Origin: Astrocystis sublimbata
Taxonomy: Eukaryota; Ascomycota; Sordariomycetes; Xylariales; Xylariaceae
Assembly (NCBI GenBank): GCA_022453515.1
Contig: JAJNNY010000076.1
Location: forward strand, 94,191 to 158,190
DNA: 64,000 nt
Reading direction: 5' to 3'
Numbering within the stretch: position 1 is the stretch's first letter; each line of letters begins with the position of its first letter. Under the pieces are notes generated by a model. The model did not search any database and had not been told where the DNA came from. It saw nothing but the letters and a program-made list of their open reading frames with translations. Positions 10,812 through 22,740 of this stretch are shown piece by piece. Position numbers and translations under genes: made by a program.

Positions 10812-11525
10812 GACACGACTTGCACTTGAATTGACCAACGTTGTCGGATTTCTCTACTTTGAGCACTCGACACGTCGTTGTCTGGTCTGATACTCAATGA
10901 GATGCTGGTGGTGGTGCGTGCGGTTGAGAGAGGTGTTTGCTTGCATCGGGAACATCTTTGAACAGTCTGATTAAATTTACTCGTCTTATGACTTGTCCTG
11001 TAAATGTGCAGTCTTTGGTCAGCATCATGGGGATCTGGAAGGTGTTGTTGTGTACATGTCTAAATACCTTGGTAGTTTCATTATTCTAAAACAATACCCT
11101 AGAACAAGGAAAATGACTCAGCTTCGTAGCCGACGCTAGATGACTACTGATGAGATGTTGGGTGCTAAGTTCTCGAGAATGTTCACTTCGTTGCAAAACC
11201 CGGGGAGGGGGTCTGAAGATTGGAATTGTAATTTGAATCAGAGCACTAAACGATCGCTATGATGTATATCTATGTAGCCCCAGCCCCAGATATAGGTCAT
11301 GGGAACGCTAATTTCGCTCTAAGTGCGCACTTATAACAGGAGTCTTCAACTCTGGAAACACGTGAGCGAACACCTAGGTCCCCAACATCACTACTTCCCT
11401 GGCCACTTGAACCCCGTAACTTTTATAACATAATGATGGACATTGGGGGAGAAACCCTCATATCCATTCAGTCAGGTATCTGCGTTTCAATTCTAAAATA
11501 TCGAGAAAATGACATAGAAAACTCA
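10812..11525. other. Intergenic between convergent genes
   Basis: This holds the 3' flanks of the small membrane protein (+) and the transporter (-). No ORF of note. One copy of the palindrome ACCTAGGT lies at 11372-11379. Confidence 0.45.
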
Positions 11526-13964
11526 TCAATCGTGTCTGAATAAATACACCTCCCCAGTCAAGATGGCCAAGCCAATAGTCATGGCAATGCTGATGATGGG
11601 CAGGTTGACGCGGGCAAACTCGAGCCCGCGCACGCGGATATGCTTGCGCGCAAGGATGTCGCGCCAAAGCAGACCGGCCAGCGATGCGCTGAAGGCAATG
11701 CTGAAGGCGCCGTAGTTGACGCCGAGGGCCATGGCGTAAATGGTGGCCCATTTCGTACGGTCGCCCAGAGGATCCATGCCCCTTACGTGAATTTGTTCCC
11801 ACGCCTGTATGACTCGCGAGAGCAAGATGGTAGTGCCGATGTTTGTGCCAGCAAACTAGTTGAGAGTCAGTATTAGTCTGGAGCTAGCATTTTTGTCATG
11901 GCAGTTAAACTTACATTGCATAGAATGACAGACAGAAATCCCATGCCTCCAATGGCCCCGATCACACCTGTCTTGTGCACCCAGTGATCCCACCCATAGG
12001 CGAAGACAGGTACCCAGCCGTTGGTGACCAGGCCTTGTACGAGAATGAACATCTCGAAAGAAAATGGCAACAGTGCGATTGGAAGATGACTGCTGACTGC
12101 GACAACCGTCGGGAACGTATCTTGTGACCATCTGTATGCGTCCGCAGTAACAGATACAAGTGTCCTCGGGCCGTCGTCTTTCTGCTCTCCAAATGAGCTA
12201 CGCCGAGCAAGCGCGCCATCGTTACCGGTATTTGTAGGTTTTCCCATCGCCCCTTGGGTCGACTCTGTGTTTGTTCGTGTCTGCACCTGTTCAGCTGGGA
12301 CCTCAAGACATTGATCTTGCTTCTCTTGGCGAGTAACTGGGTTACTCGACAATGGATGAGGACCAGGGTCTTGCTCATCGGCGCCCAAAAGCCTTGGGGG
12401 CGACAATTCCGAAGAATTCGCGATAGAATGATCGCTGCTACTCGAGGGCGAAGGGTCTTTGACAATGCGATGCTCTGGCACTGATTCGGTACGATCACGG
12501 TTTGTATGATCGAGCTGTTCAGTCTTCTCATCATAATTTCCAGACCTTTGGGTATCTGGTATTTCAGGTATCCTTTCAAGAGATGCAGCAGTATCGTTGG
12601 CCTGTGCAAGGACGCCTGCCTCTGCAGCTAGTTGTCTTCTCTTCATTTCCACGGCTTCAGCTACCTGCTGCCTTCCGTCACGAGAGATCCTGCGCGTCTC
12701 TTCCCGATGGTACCAGCCCCAGCAGAGATCGAATATAAGCATGACGGTTGCAGCTGGTACAGTGATATAGAAGACAGGACTCTCCTGGTCCTTACTTGAT
12801 AGAACCTCGTTGACTACGAGGATGGTAACCAGTGTCGCGGCCATGAGGACTCCTCCAAATGCAGCACCGGGTACATCAAGGAAAGGGTTCAAGATTTCCT
12901 CGAGGGACAATTGCTGAGTCTCCTGGTCATTCGAGAGCTCTTTCTCCTCTTCACCTGCAGCGCCTCGGCCGTAGGGGATGTTCGGATTCACGGGTTTTCT
13001 GGCCCTCGCCTCGTCGTCAAGTTCGTGCATTTTGATGGAGCTTGGGATTAGCGATTCGTTCGCGAAAACAATGTAGAGCAGGAAAGGAAACAGGACAATG
13101 GCAGTGATAACCACAGGCACAATCATATCCCTGGTATAGTCAAGATATTTGATATTGAAGGCTCCGGCAAGCACGAGGTTTGTCGGGTTAGAAGATACAA
13201 GGATGGCCGAGGCGATGTTGGCAATCGCGAACTGGGTATGGATCCATGCTCGAGGATGCACGATATTGCTCGACACGCGGGTCATGTATGCGAGAAACGC
13301 GGTGCCGGACAAGATGATGGGGTCATTTCCGATGAAGCTGCCCAGAAGGAAGAAGAAGGCATAGAGGAAGAAGAACAAGCGATGTCCCACTTTGCCTCCG
13401 AGTTGAAGCACTTTGAAGGCGAGATATCTGATGAGACCCGAGGCGTCGATCGAGATAGCAATATAGGCGAGTGAGAAAAAGAAGAGTAAGATGTCATAGG
13501 GCACAATGTTGTCGGAGCCGGCAATGCCACCCGCCACCTCTGTTCTGCCTATGGCACCAATGGCCAACAAGAAGAGATCAGCTATAAGCGGACCGGTGAC
13601 AAAGTTGATAGGGAACCGGAACCACACGTATGGCTTTACAGGGCTGCTAACCCAAGCAACCTCATCAGTTGAGTCGGGTTTGGGTGGTCTCCGGTCATAA
13701 GATTGCCGCGCAGGTATCACACGGCAGCGTACCAAACCCTTCACTCCAGCTTTATAGAGTACGAGAGGTATGGGGAGGGGTATATGACTCGGAAAGAGCA
13801 CAGTGAGGTCTACGACAGTTAGTAAGCAAATGTACTGCACATGTTAAAGGGCGATGGAGCAAATACGTACTGGCTATAACGAACACTATGAGCACCAATA
13901 TTGACTGCCAGTGCCTTATCTTGTTGGTATCAAGATCGATGTCGGATCCAGTGGAATCAGCCAT
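11526..13964 (-). CDS. ArsB/NhaD-type ion transporter (IT superfamily), 772 aa
   Basis: There are three exons: 13871-13964, 11915-13809 and 11526-11855. Introns start GTACGT and GTAAGT and end GTAG and CTAG; the joins read IAN/LTV and LCN/FAG. The result is 772 residues. About a dozen hydrophobic segments surround a long polar loop rich in Ser, Glu and Gln (about residues 410-570). Family-like motifs are visible: SFIGNDPIILSGTAF and LVSSNPTNLVLAGAFNIKY in the first half, and CNFAGTNIGTTILLS across the last splice. These paired re-entrant-loop motifs are typical of the citrate/arsenite/Na+-proton transporter superfamily. The substrate cannot be told: arsenite, an organic anion or Na+/H+ exchange are all possible. 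An in-frame ATG at 14033 could add 23 residues; 13964 was chosen because the protein there begins directly with a short acidic tail and the first helix. Confidence 0.8.
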
Positions 13965-15845
13965 GATGGCAGAAGTGGTGAGATAAGGCTGGCCAAGTGT
14001 GAATTCCCCGCAAAACTCAGCTCCCTCGTGCAAGCATGGCGGGGTTTAAATGTCCCAAGGCGCCGGCCGTCAATGAACTCGTTGTAGAAAGCGTCGTGAA
14101 CAGAATAGATGCTAAACAAAGCGAAGAGACATAGGGCTCGAGCAGTTCAATGCCGAGATAAGTAAACAAGATCTATCAGCTTAGACTTGGCAGCAGAGAT
14201 CGGGCTGTCCGATTGAAAACGCGGTAGCGGAGCACGTGCGCAACTGATGCCTTTTGTCTGGGTGAGGCTTAACAGCGATGGCAGTGCCCAGATACTCCAA
14301 TCTATTCTTCACCTTGACAAGTTGAGACCATCCCTATCTTGTCAAACGTGGATGATAGGTAATTCTCAAAGGTTTCACATGAGGGAAGCTGTGTTGATGA
14401 AGCGGCAAAAGGTGGATATCCTCAACATCCCTAGCCAGCCTCTTCGCGAACGTCAGAGCACGCCAGGAACCTAGTACACAGCGGCAACGGGTGAATGAAC
14501 GGCTTGGATGGGCCGATTGAATAGGGTTGCGGTGGTGCTGTTCTGCGGTTGTGGCTATGGGAAGTAGAGCAGCAGATCCCTCGACAAATCTGTGTCGCGT
14601 CGGCAGACTACCTGAGCGCATAGCAAGACTTGCAGCGACTTGCAGGGCGATAGTCGAGGTAAGTCTCGATAGACGGACTGTGGGCCTGGGGCAGAAGCCC
14701 CTGTAGAAACAAAGAACATTTGGTACGTGTTTGATCAGTAGGGCTGGCGAGGGCTGGTTAGCTCCAAGGCGCGGGGACTGCGTCTAGCTGTTCTGGGCAG
14801 TCGCGGGGACACCCGGGGGACCGGGGTGCCAGGGACGTGGCACGGCCTGGTTCCTGCTGGGTACATTTCTCTGGTTCCTCCATCAAGTCCATCCCCCCCC
14901 TTCCTGCTCCATTGCGGCTTCATCTCCGTACCAAAGTCCTACTTACTTCGTACACAGTCCCAGTCCTGCACAAGCATTGCAGACACAGGCCAAGCCACCT
15001 AGGCAGAAGGAATATGTCCATCTTCAGTCTCAAGATCCGACCCACCATGGCTGCGTTCAATTGCCAATTGCCTCATGCTACTGACATCTACTAAGAGCAA
15101 AGCTTAGCAGCTCGGCAGGTAAGCTAACGTCGAGGGCGTTGTCTCATGATGGCGGCCGCAGAGACAGCGCCTCAATCCGCTCCATCTCGATCCCGGTATT
15201 CCCATTCGGACACCGACGCCATGTCTGTACCGTAATGAACACGCCAGTCTCAGCTCGAGGATCACTGGATGACTGGCCCGTGCTTCTGACAGATGAACGC
15301 ACCGTCATGCATCTTATTCCCGCGCACCTATCAGACCTATCACGCCCGGCTGCCAGCGTCCAATGTCGCCCATCATCTTGTTTCTGCCACTCCTCCCTGT
15401 CGTCGTCGTAACTAGCATCTGCAGCTTGTAGGACTTGTGACTTTGCTGTAGCCTCATTCTCGACAGGTCTTCGCCTTGCCCCAAACCTTCCTTCCTCATA
15501 AACATGACATTTCTCTAAAGTAAAGCTAGCTGGCCATCTTGTCTTGCCTTTTGTTGTCTCCCTGATGTCTGTGTAAGTCAATCCGACGAAGAATTACCGC
15601 ACCTCATGATTCAAGAGCCTCGCCTCATGCAAGACACAGTTTCCTGCAGATACTCAATTGCCTGTCGCCAGGTCTCCCCTTACTTATATCCCCGCTGGTT
15701 CGCCTCAGCCTCCAACTCCGCAGACGTGCTTCTCCATGTGCCTTTCCACATCCACCCAACAACCTATAACCTAGCTTCAATACAGGCGGTCGAGTCTGCC
15801 TGACCCTCCTGATCTGCCTCACACCCAGCCTTCACCTCCGCCCTC
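13965..15845. other. Divergent intergenic region, promoters of two membrane proteins
   Basis: This separates the transporter (-) from the multi-pass protein (+). ORFs inside it overlap on both strands, are below 150 codons and show no domain. The stretch from about 15300 to 15845 is pyrimidine-rich on the plus strand, as expected for a fungal 5' UTR. No element can be named. Confidence 0.45.
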
Positions 15846-18134
15846 ATGCCCCCTCTCACTACAACTCCACTGGTGTATTCTTTGATTAGCCGGGATACCC
15901 TCATCAATACTACCACTCATCTACCCGAGCTCGAAGTTGTATGCGCTTACCCAGTTTCCGGGCAGTATGGTTTTGGAACCAGGATACTGTAAGCCCAACA
16001 CCACACAGCACTCCACATCTACTATTGCTGCATTGCTTTCTCACATGAGTCGTGTCACAGTTACTATGTCCTCGTGGCTACCTGTGTTCTTGCCCGGAGA
16101 AAAGAATGGCTGAGAAATGCCTGCTTGGCGGCTGCGCTGCTGCTTCCAGCTGTCGCTGCCATTCATGCAGTCGTTCTGGCTGCGGTACAGTAAGTTGCGA
16201 GCTTGGCTTTCATACGTTCAGACAGAGCCGTAATCTCAGACTATTCGAGAAGGCAATTCTGTGCTCCAACTATTCAACTCGTTTGCTAATTGTTTTGCAG
16301 CCGAGATAGTAGGTACACACGCTTCACTGTCTGTTTGGTGCTCCCTGACACTCGTGAATTATAGCGGCAGTTGATATGGACATCTACGGCGCTTTCCAAA
16401 TCTGCTCTATAGGCATATTGGCTGCTCCAATCACTGTGTACAACTCCAAAACCTATTTCAATGATCCTGGAAGAAATATCATATTCATTTGGACGGGCCT
16501 CTTGCTTGCTGGTACGCAAAAACAGTTGCCCCCACAATGGATCCCTTCTAATTGGAATGTAGGCATGTTGAGTTTGACGATTGAGTTCTTCCGTATTGAA
16601 ACCCACGGTTGTGGCTACGACGACATGGGTGCACCGATTGATCCCTTCAACGCGGCTGCGTTTCCTTACAATAGGGCAATGTGTGGGCTGCCCTGCGTAT
16701 TCGGCCCGGATGGCCCAAACTCCCCGATTCGCCAGGACCCTACGAACGAGCCCGCCGTAATTCCCGTACCTCACCGACTCACATTCAACGCAGTCACTCT
16801 TCTTGCCGCTGCTAGTTCTATACCCCCTGTTCTCACTCTTGTATGTGAACCTCAATGGTAGTTTTGATCTCTCTTTGGGGAAGCTGTTCCAATCACCATA
16901 TGAGGTTTCCATTCATGGCTCATAAAAGCATCCTTTCCACTTGAAACATCGTTTTTAAGCTAAAAGCTGACTTGACTCACAGATTTTCACCTGGGAGAAG
17001 ATTTTGGAAATCAACTGGAAGCGAAGATTTGCCCGAGAAGATACCGATAACAATGTTCCCATAGATGGCACTAACGGAGCTACCCCCAAGATGATCACTG
17101 TCATCAATAGTGCAATTCGAAACTTTCTCCAAAGCATTCAGATCCCGATATTTGCCGCGATTGTTGTTGTACTGATTGTGATTGGAGAGCTCAATTTTTG
17201 GAGCCCTGAGGTCTCCTACCAAACGGAGCCTTTCACTAGCGTGGGACAATGGGCTAATGTGACTGCCACTGTGCTTGTTGTACTTGGGTCATTGGTCTAT
17301 GTACGGAACGAACACAAGGCCAATGATGAAGACGATAGAAGCTCGAGTGACTCTCACAGTTGCAAGTGTTCAGGACATCACCACATCGAACACACTAATG
17401 GAGATCACGCGAGCATCAACAGCAGTCCTCGTGGATGCTCATTACGTATGAGTTCAGACCATGTGATGGAAAGCAGTGCTACTCATCACGAATTCGTTGA
17501 GCCGGAGCAGCGTGAGGAGGCTAACAGAGGTTCTTTCGACCTACACCCTGTCACAGTAGGCACAGGTCACGAACCGACGCTTTCGATCTCAAATAGACAC
17601 AGAAATACAGTAGCTACTGTGTTGAACAGATGGGGCGAGTACCTTGGAACCCCAGCACCGGACCGCTACGACAACTCCGTTTTTGCGGAGGGGAAGACAG
17701 AGTTCCCCGAAATCCCAGGAGAAGCGGGCCGAGTTGCTGGCTTTAAGAACATTCAAGACAGGTATAGGGCAAGTCGTCAGCTAGAGGAAGGAGGGAGTGT
17801 TATACCAGGACTATCCAGAACAGAAAGCATCTCGTCCTTCCGTCTGAATGCCCGCGATGCATCGCCGGCACCTTCAATGCGGTCACCTTTACGCTCGAAT
17901 ACAATGCCAGCCGAGCAAAGAGACCTCCCGACTGTCGAGCTCGGCAGGGTGACAACATCGCCAGCTGGCCCTAGTCGGCCGCGACGAGATACTCTCGAGG
18001 TGCCGAGCCGTCCTCGACCGGCCCATCTCCGCTTCACAAATGGCGCCGGGTCATCTCTGCACTCTCCCACCATGATTCTGGACTCGGACGGTTCGCCGAA
18101 GATTATCGTCTCCGCGGAACCGGAAGACACCTAA
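15846..18134 (+). CDS. Multi-pass membrane protein with a predicted 8-nt microexon, 618 aa
   Basis: There are six exons: 15846-15988, 16061-16189, 16301-16308, 16365-16511, 16563-16840 and 16983-18134. All junctions are GT-AG and total 619 codons including stop. Exon 3 is only 8 nt (CCGAGATA). Skipping it gives an immediate stop, and including it joins VLAAVH to RDT to AVDMDIYGAF. The protein has about seven hydrophobic segments in its first 330 residues, among them YYVLVATCVL, AALLLPAVAAIHAVVLAAV, GAFQICSIGILAAPITVY, IFIWTGLLLAGMLSLTIEFF, LTFNAVTLLAAASSIPPVLTL, IFAAIVVVLIVIGEL and TATVLVVLGSLVYV. A cysteine-containing extracytoplasmic loop (HGCGYDD, CGLPC) lies between the fourth and fifth. 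The C-terminal half is a Ser/Pro/Arg-rich cytosolic tail. I recognise no named family; a receptor-like role is possible but unproven. The fourth intron (51 nt) is in frame without a stop. Confidence 0.75.
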
Positions 18135-18958
18135 CCCGCTTTACCACCTACGACACCCGGCTTCGTTGTCGTACCCCAATTGGCCTCTCAGTACGATGAC
18201 CACATGGCAAGAAGTTCACGCCTGTAATTTGGTGACACTGTCTGTGTTTCGCAGTTGCTGATTCGGATATCATTCTTTACACGACCTCGACATTTCATCG
18301 ATTGATTTACGATTGATTTACCAACACTACTCAGCTGCCGAAGCTTGACGACTCAATTGAGGCAGCTTCGCTACCATTGTACCCCTTCGTAAGCGGCACA
18401 TACTTTGTTACCCTCATGTTACAAGACCAATTCACGAGTCAAGCAAATTGGTATGGATGAAGCACACCCCGCCCTCACCATATACCTTCTAACACAGACC
18501 TAGACAAACGATCATTTTACTCCTGATACCCCACATACACGAATGCATATTTATGTACAACAACTCTTGGGACATTTTGGATTTGGATTTAATGAGCTAT
18601 GAGATACCACGCCGCATGATTTAAGTTTCATTTATTATACCAGGGGGGCAAACTAGAGATGGACACGGAAATAGTGAAAACAATCAGATGACCTCACGCA
18701 TGCAATTACACCAGCCCAGATAGCATTGATACATAAGAGAGGGAAAATCTAGAATTTCAGGATATAGATAACATGATTAGGCGTTATTGAGCAGGCAGAT
18801 ATACACAAGTCATTATTTAATATTCCTTCAAGACTGATCAGTAAACCTCCCAAAACTGCTGCATCCCGCAACACTACACTCACTAAGTAGGTAGGACAAG
18901 TGAGCAGCCCTCTGCATAGTCGTTACCCCACCCCCTGGATACCTACCCACCTCGAACA
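18135..18958. other. Intergenic between convergent genes
   Basis: This contains the 3' flanks of the multi-pass membrane protein and the Pex11C-like gene. No coding signal; AT-rich in its middle. Confidence 0.5.
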
Positions 18959-20304
18959 TTAACCACCAGCAACTTCACGCCCACACCTCTCCCAAATATC
19001 CACGCTCGTCAGCACAGTCGTCGCAAACATAGCCAGCCCGACCGTTCCCGAGCTCGCAGGGATCCAGCCCACAACACTGCCCGGAAGCGTGGTGTCGAGC
19101 GCGTCTGCGACGACGCGGCGGGCGAGACGGGCGATTCTGGCAGTCTTTTCACGCGCTTCTTGGTTCTGGGCGAGTCCTCTTCTTCCCTTTTTCTTCTTTT
19201 TCTCTCCCTCTTTCTCTCCCTCTTTCTCTCCCTCTTTCTCTCCCTCTTCCTTTTTCTCGTTTCCCACCTCTTTCATCATCTCAGTCTGCTCCATCAAACT
19301 AAAACTCAAATCCACAATCCTTACCAACCCCGCCAGAACCGCACAAACAAGGGAAAATAACCAAAACCGCTGCCCCTCGACGGCCACGACGCGCTCAAGC
19401 TGCGGGCCCAGGAGGGTGAGAGAAGGAATCCCCTGCACGTCGACGATGGTCGAGGTTTCGAGCAGCAGGTACATGCCGTTGAAGGTCTTGGATAGGAGGT
19501 CGAGGTTTAGGGCGAGGTTTTCTCGCGTGCTGACTTTGTTTTTGGAAGATGGGGATGTGGTTGGGTTTAGGGAAGCGTAGATGCCCTGCGCGGCCTGGAA
19601 GGATTCTAAGAAGCGGAAAAGCCGGAAATAGCGCCGCGCAAGCGCGAGGCGCGTTTTTAACGCGAGGAGAGCCGTTTGCGTCGTTGCTGCGTTTGGACCG
19701 AGAGGTGTTGGAGATTTGGAAGTGTGGGAGGAAGAGGAGGAGGTGGAGGGTAGGAATGGGATGAGATATGAGAGGAGGATGAGCAGGATATTGAAGGGCA
19801 GGTCGTAGGAGGACAGGATCTGCGCGATGGACTGGAGGAGGCGGAAGGTTCGTTCTAGACCGGCTTTGTGAGGTGAGGTTGATTGTTAGTGATGTCAAGT
19901 GAAGTGAAGACAAGATGAGGTTGGAATGAATTGGGAATGGCGCGAGGTGAGGCTGGGAAGATATTACAGGATGCCTTGGTTTCGTGAGAACAAACATGAA
20001 AGGGTGCTGGAATAGATGAACGAGAGGGACGAGTATGAGTATGAGTATGAGTATGAGACTGTACACATGCGACTGTAGTCAAGAATGATATCAACTAGGT
20101 ACCTATCGTCACATCGCCTGCGACTTGAACTATAGCTCTCTGGCCATTGTCACGAAAGGGGAACAATTGGAGAATTGAAGAGTTATGAGAAACAGAGGAG
20201 GATTGATTCTCGGAAAAGGAAAAAGAAATGCGACCAATGGATTGAATGAGACACATACATGCATCGGTCGTGAACCTCACGAACTGTTCAAATGTGCGAG
20301 CCAT
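18959..20304 (-). CDS. Peroxisomal membrane protein Pex11-like (Pex11C type), 316 aa
   Basis: Exon 1 is 20259-20304 (MARTFEQFVRFTTDA) and exon 2 is 18959-19863, with a long 395-nt intron (donor GTATGT, acceptor CAAAG). The join reads FTTDASGLERTFRLLQSIAQIL, the classic Pex11 opening. Downstream are an amphipathic Arg-rich stretch (LALARRYFRLFRFLESFQAAQGIYASL), a hydrophobic segment (FWLFSLVCAVLAGLVRIVDL), a charged Glu/Lys loop made by a 12-bp tandem repeat, and a closing membrane-associated segment ending DIWERCGREVAGG. Pex11 proteins elongate and divide peroxisomes. The C-type assignment rests on the divergent length and loop and is tentative. An ATG at 20355 would add 17 residues that do not fit the family; 20304 was preferred. 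Confidence 0.8.
19201..19248 (-). repeat. 12-bp coding minisatellite, four perfect copies
   Basis: TCTCTCCCTCTT on the plus strand is repeated four times without mismatch. It encodes a repeated Glu-Lys-Glu-Gly in the charged loop of the Pex11C-like protein. Twelve-base units keep the frame, so copy number can vary without a frameshift. Confidence 0.9.
20031..20057. repeat. Hexanucleotide tandem repeat in Pex11C-like intron
   Basis: GAGTAT occurs four times plus a final GAG, inside the 395-nt intron. It may help explain why this intron is longer than its neighbours. Confidence 0.85.
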
Positions 20305-21125
20305 GATGTCGTCTGTCGGCTTTTCCGCCCACCGGTATCGTACGAGGTAACCCACCCAACCACCTAAGGCATTCGCCGGTGTACTAGTAAGTGTGAAGAG
20401 TGAGAAAGAATCGCTTTTCGAGTTCAGTACATGCTAGAGCGAGATCGCTGATTCGTGTGGTATATTTCCATTTACAGGTGGGCGTATCAAGGGAGAGCAA
20501 ATCATACAAATTGCAAAAAATACCAATTGTCCAGGTTTGCGACGACACGGCGGCTACTCCAACTATGGTGATGGGAGCGGTGGGAAACGTGATATAGATA
20601 GCCCAGTCTTTATCCGGCTACCGTGTTAATGGTGGGGTCCTTCCGGGGTCTGTCTCGGTTCTCGATCGGAGATCGACAGCATAAAGGTCGGCTATTGGTT
20701 TTTGATTGCCCGTTCCTTGTTTAGGGTAGCGATGCGATAAAAGTTGGGGATAGAGGAAGATAAATAAGGTGCCTCGACGGCGAGACGCTGGTCGCTGGTA
20801 GAGATTTGAGAGATGATGTCAACCACAGTAGCGACTTCCACCAATGTTCCCCCGGAACGCATCGATTCTCGAAAATCCATGGAGACAATCACACAGCGGA
20901 GGCGACTTGAGCATTACTTCGAAACAGAACTTTCGCATAGAAAATGGCTCGGCAGTTATATACATGATGACGGGTAGTATAGGTAGGTTTAAAGACAATG
21001 TGTACAAGGCGGTTGCGGTTATGGCATCGGTATCTTCCCCCCCTCTAAGCCCCAATTTATACGCCCATTGCTTTTTTGTCGTTGGTCTTGTCTAGAATGA
21101 TCTTCATCTTCGGGGTTGGTCATAT
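20305..21125. other. Intergenic, no gene seen
   Basis: This is upstream DNA of the Pex11C-like gene and downstream DNA of the complex I gene. Only short ORFs. Confidence 0.5.
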
Positions 21126-22740
21126 TTATTGACCAGGTGAGATCAGCTTGCCCTGTGCCTTCGCATCCTGGGCCCAACCGCCACCGTACGGCTGGCCATT
21201 CTGGGCGGCAAACTTCTGCATCCTAGCCTCTAACTCGGGTCTGAAGTGACGAATCAGACCCTGGATGGGCCAAGCAAAGGCTTCACCGAGAGCTGGATTG
21301 GGTGTCAGTATGATGAAAGTTGAACAAGGCATAGAGTTATAACATACCGCAAATGGTGTGGCCCTCGACCTGCTTTGTGAGTTCTTGTAACATGTCAATC
21401 TCCCGCTCGCGACCCTGTCCCTTCTCGAACCGGCTCATGATCTGCTCCGTCCATTTGCTGCCCTCACGGCATGGTGTGCACTGACCGCACGACTCGTGGC
21501 GGTAGAAGTGGGATAATCTGGAGATGGCCCGCACAACGTCGGCGCTCTTATCTAGAACAATGACGGCAGCAGTACCTAGACCAGACTGGCTGTCCTTGAG
21601 GCCATCGAAGTCCATCAATTGGTCGTCGCAGACGTGCTTTGGCAGGATAGGTGTTGACGATCCACCGGGAATGATGGCAAGGAGGTTGTCCCAGCCGCCC
21701 TTGACGCCACCGCAGTGCTTCTCGATGAGCTCCCGCAGGGGGATACTCATCTCCTCCTCGACGGTAGCCGGGTTGTTGACGGCGCCGGAAATGGCGAAGA
21801 GCTTGGTACCCTGGTTACGCTCTCGGCCAAAGCCTGCAAACCAACTTCCTCCTCTCCTGCAAATTGTAGGGGCGACGGCGATGGTCTCGACATTGGCGAC
21901 AGTGGAAGGGCAGCCGAACAGACCGACAGCGGCAGGGAACGGGGGCTTCAGACGGGGCTTGCCGGGCTTGCCCTCGAGGGACTCGATCAGGGAGGTCTCC
22001 TCACCACAAACATAGGCACCGGCACCGCGGTGGATATAGACGTCGAAGTCGTAGCCGGAGTTGCAGGCGTTCTTTCCGATCAGGCCGTCGGCGTAGGCCT
22101 CGTTGATGGCGTGCTGGAGGACGGCGGCTTCGTGGACGAACTCACCGCGGATGTAGATGTAGGCGGCGGTGGCGTTCATGGCTCGGCCGGCGACGAGGCA
22201 GCCCTCGATGAGCTTGTGGGGGTCCTTTCGCATGATCTCGCGGTCCTTGCAGGTTCCGGGCTCGCCCTCATCGGCGTTGACGACGAGATACCGGGGCTTG
22301 GTGTCTTTGTCCCAGTCCTTGAAGTTCATGAACGACTACGCAACGCAGACAGGCATGTCAGCATATCTTGTGTATCGCAATGTCGTCAAGGGAAGACAAA
22401 CCCATTTGAGACCAGAGGGGAAGCCAGCTCCTCCTCGGCCTCGCAGACCCGAGGCCTTGACCTCGCCAATGATCCAGTCGTGGCCCTTCTGCACAATCTC
22501 CTTGGTCTTGTGCCAGTCGCCCATCCTCTTGGCGGACTTCAGATCGGCGGGGAAGCGGCCGTAGAGGTTCTGGAAGATGCGGTCCTGGTCGCGTAGGCCG
22601 CCATAGGTGCGCTTCGGGGCGGGCTGGCCATCCTGCACGGTCGCAAAGGAACGGGTGGTCTGGGAGGTGGTGGGCAGGGCGGCGACACGGGCCAGGGCCT
22701 TGGTGGAGGCGGTCGACGGAGCGGTGGTCCTCGACAGCAT
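21126..22740 (-). CDS. nuo-51: NADH:ubiquinone oxidoreductase 51 kDa subunit (complex I, NDUFV1/NuoF), 497 aa
   Basis: Exons are 22402-22740, 21348-22335 and 21126-21292. Introns start GTTTGT and GTATGT and end CGTAG and TCCAG. The joins read [15 protein letters not shown] and [17 protein letters not shown], both canonical for the family. An Arg/Ser/Thr-rich N-terminus of about 40 residues is a mitochondrial targeting sequence. Visible sites are the Gly-rich nucleotide loop [16 protein letters not shown], the [16 protein letters not shown] stretch that contributes to FMN/NADH binding, the [20 protein letters not shown] block, and the N3 [4Fe-4S] ligands: CGQCTPC at about residues 396, 399 and 402, plus the Cys of HTIC at about 442. 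It oxidises NADH in the matrix arm of complex I. Length matches fungal orthologues. It is divergent from the dynactin p27 gene. Confidence 0.97.

Noticed and set aside
15144..15581. 145-codon minus-strand ORF upstream of the multi-pass membrane protein
   Set aside because: It has no domain, no splice partner and atypical composition. It lies in promoter/5' UTR DNA.
19395..20066. 223-codon minus-strand ORF overlapping the Pex11C-like gene
   Set aside because: It is a Pro/His/Ser-rich out-of-frame reading of the Pex11 exon and part of its intron. The Pex11 frame gives family motifs.
21715..22596. 293-codon plus-strand ORF
   Set aside because: It lies antisense to the complex I 51 kDa gene and comes from the GC-rich third positions of that gene. 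No homology is visible and it crosses its intron.
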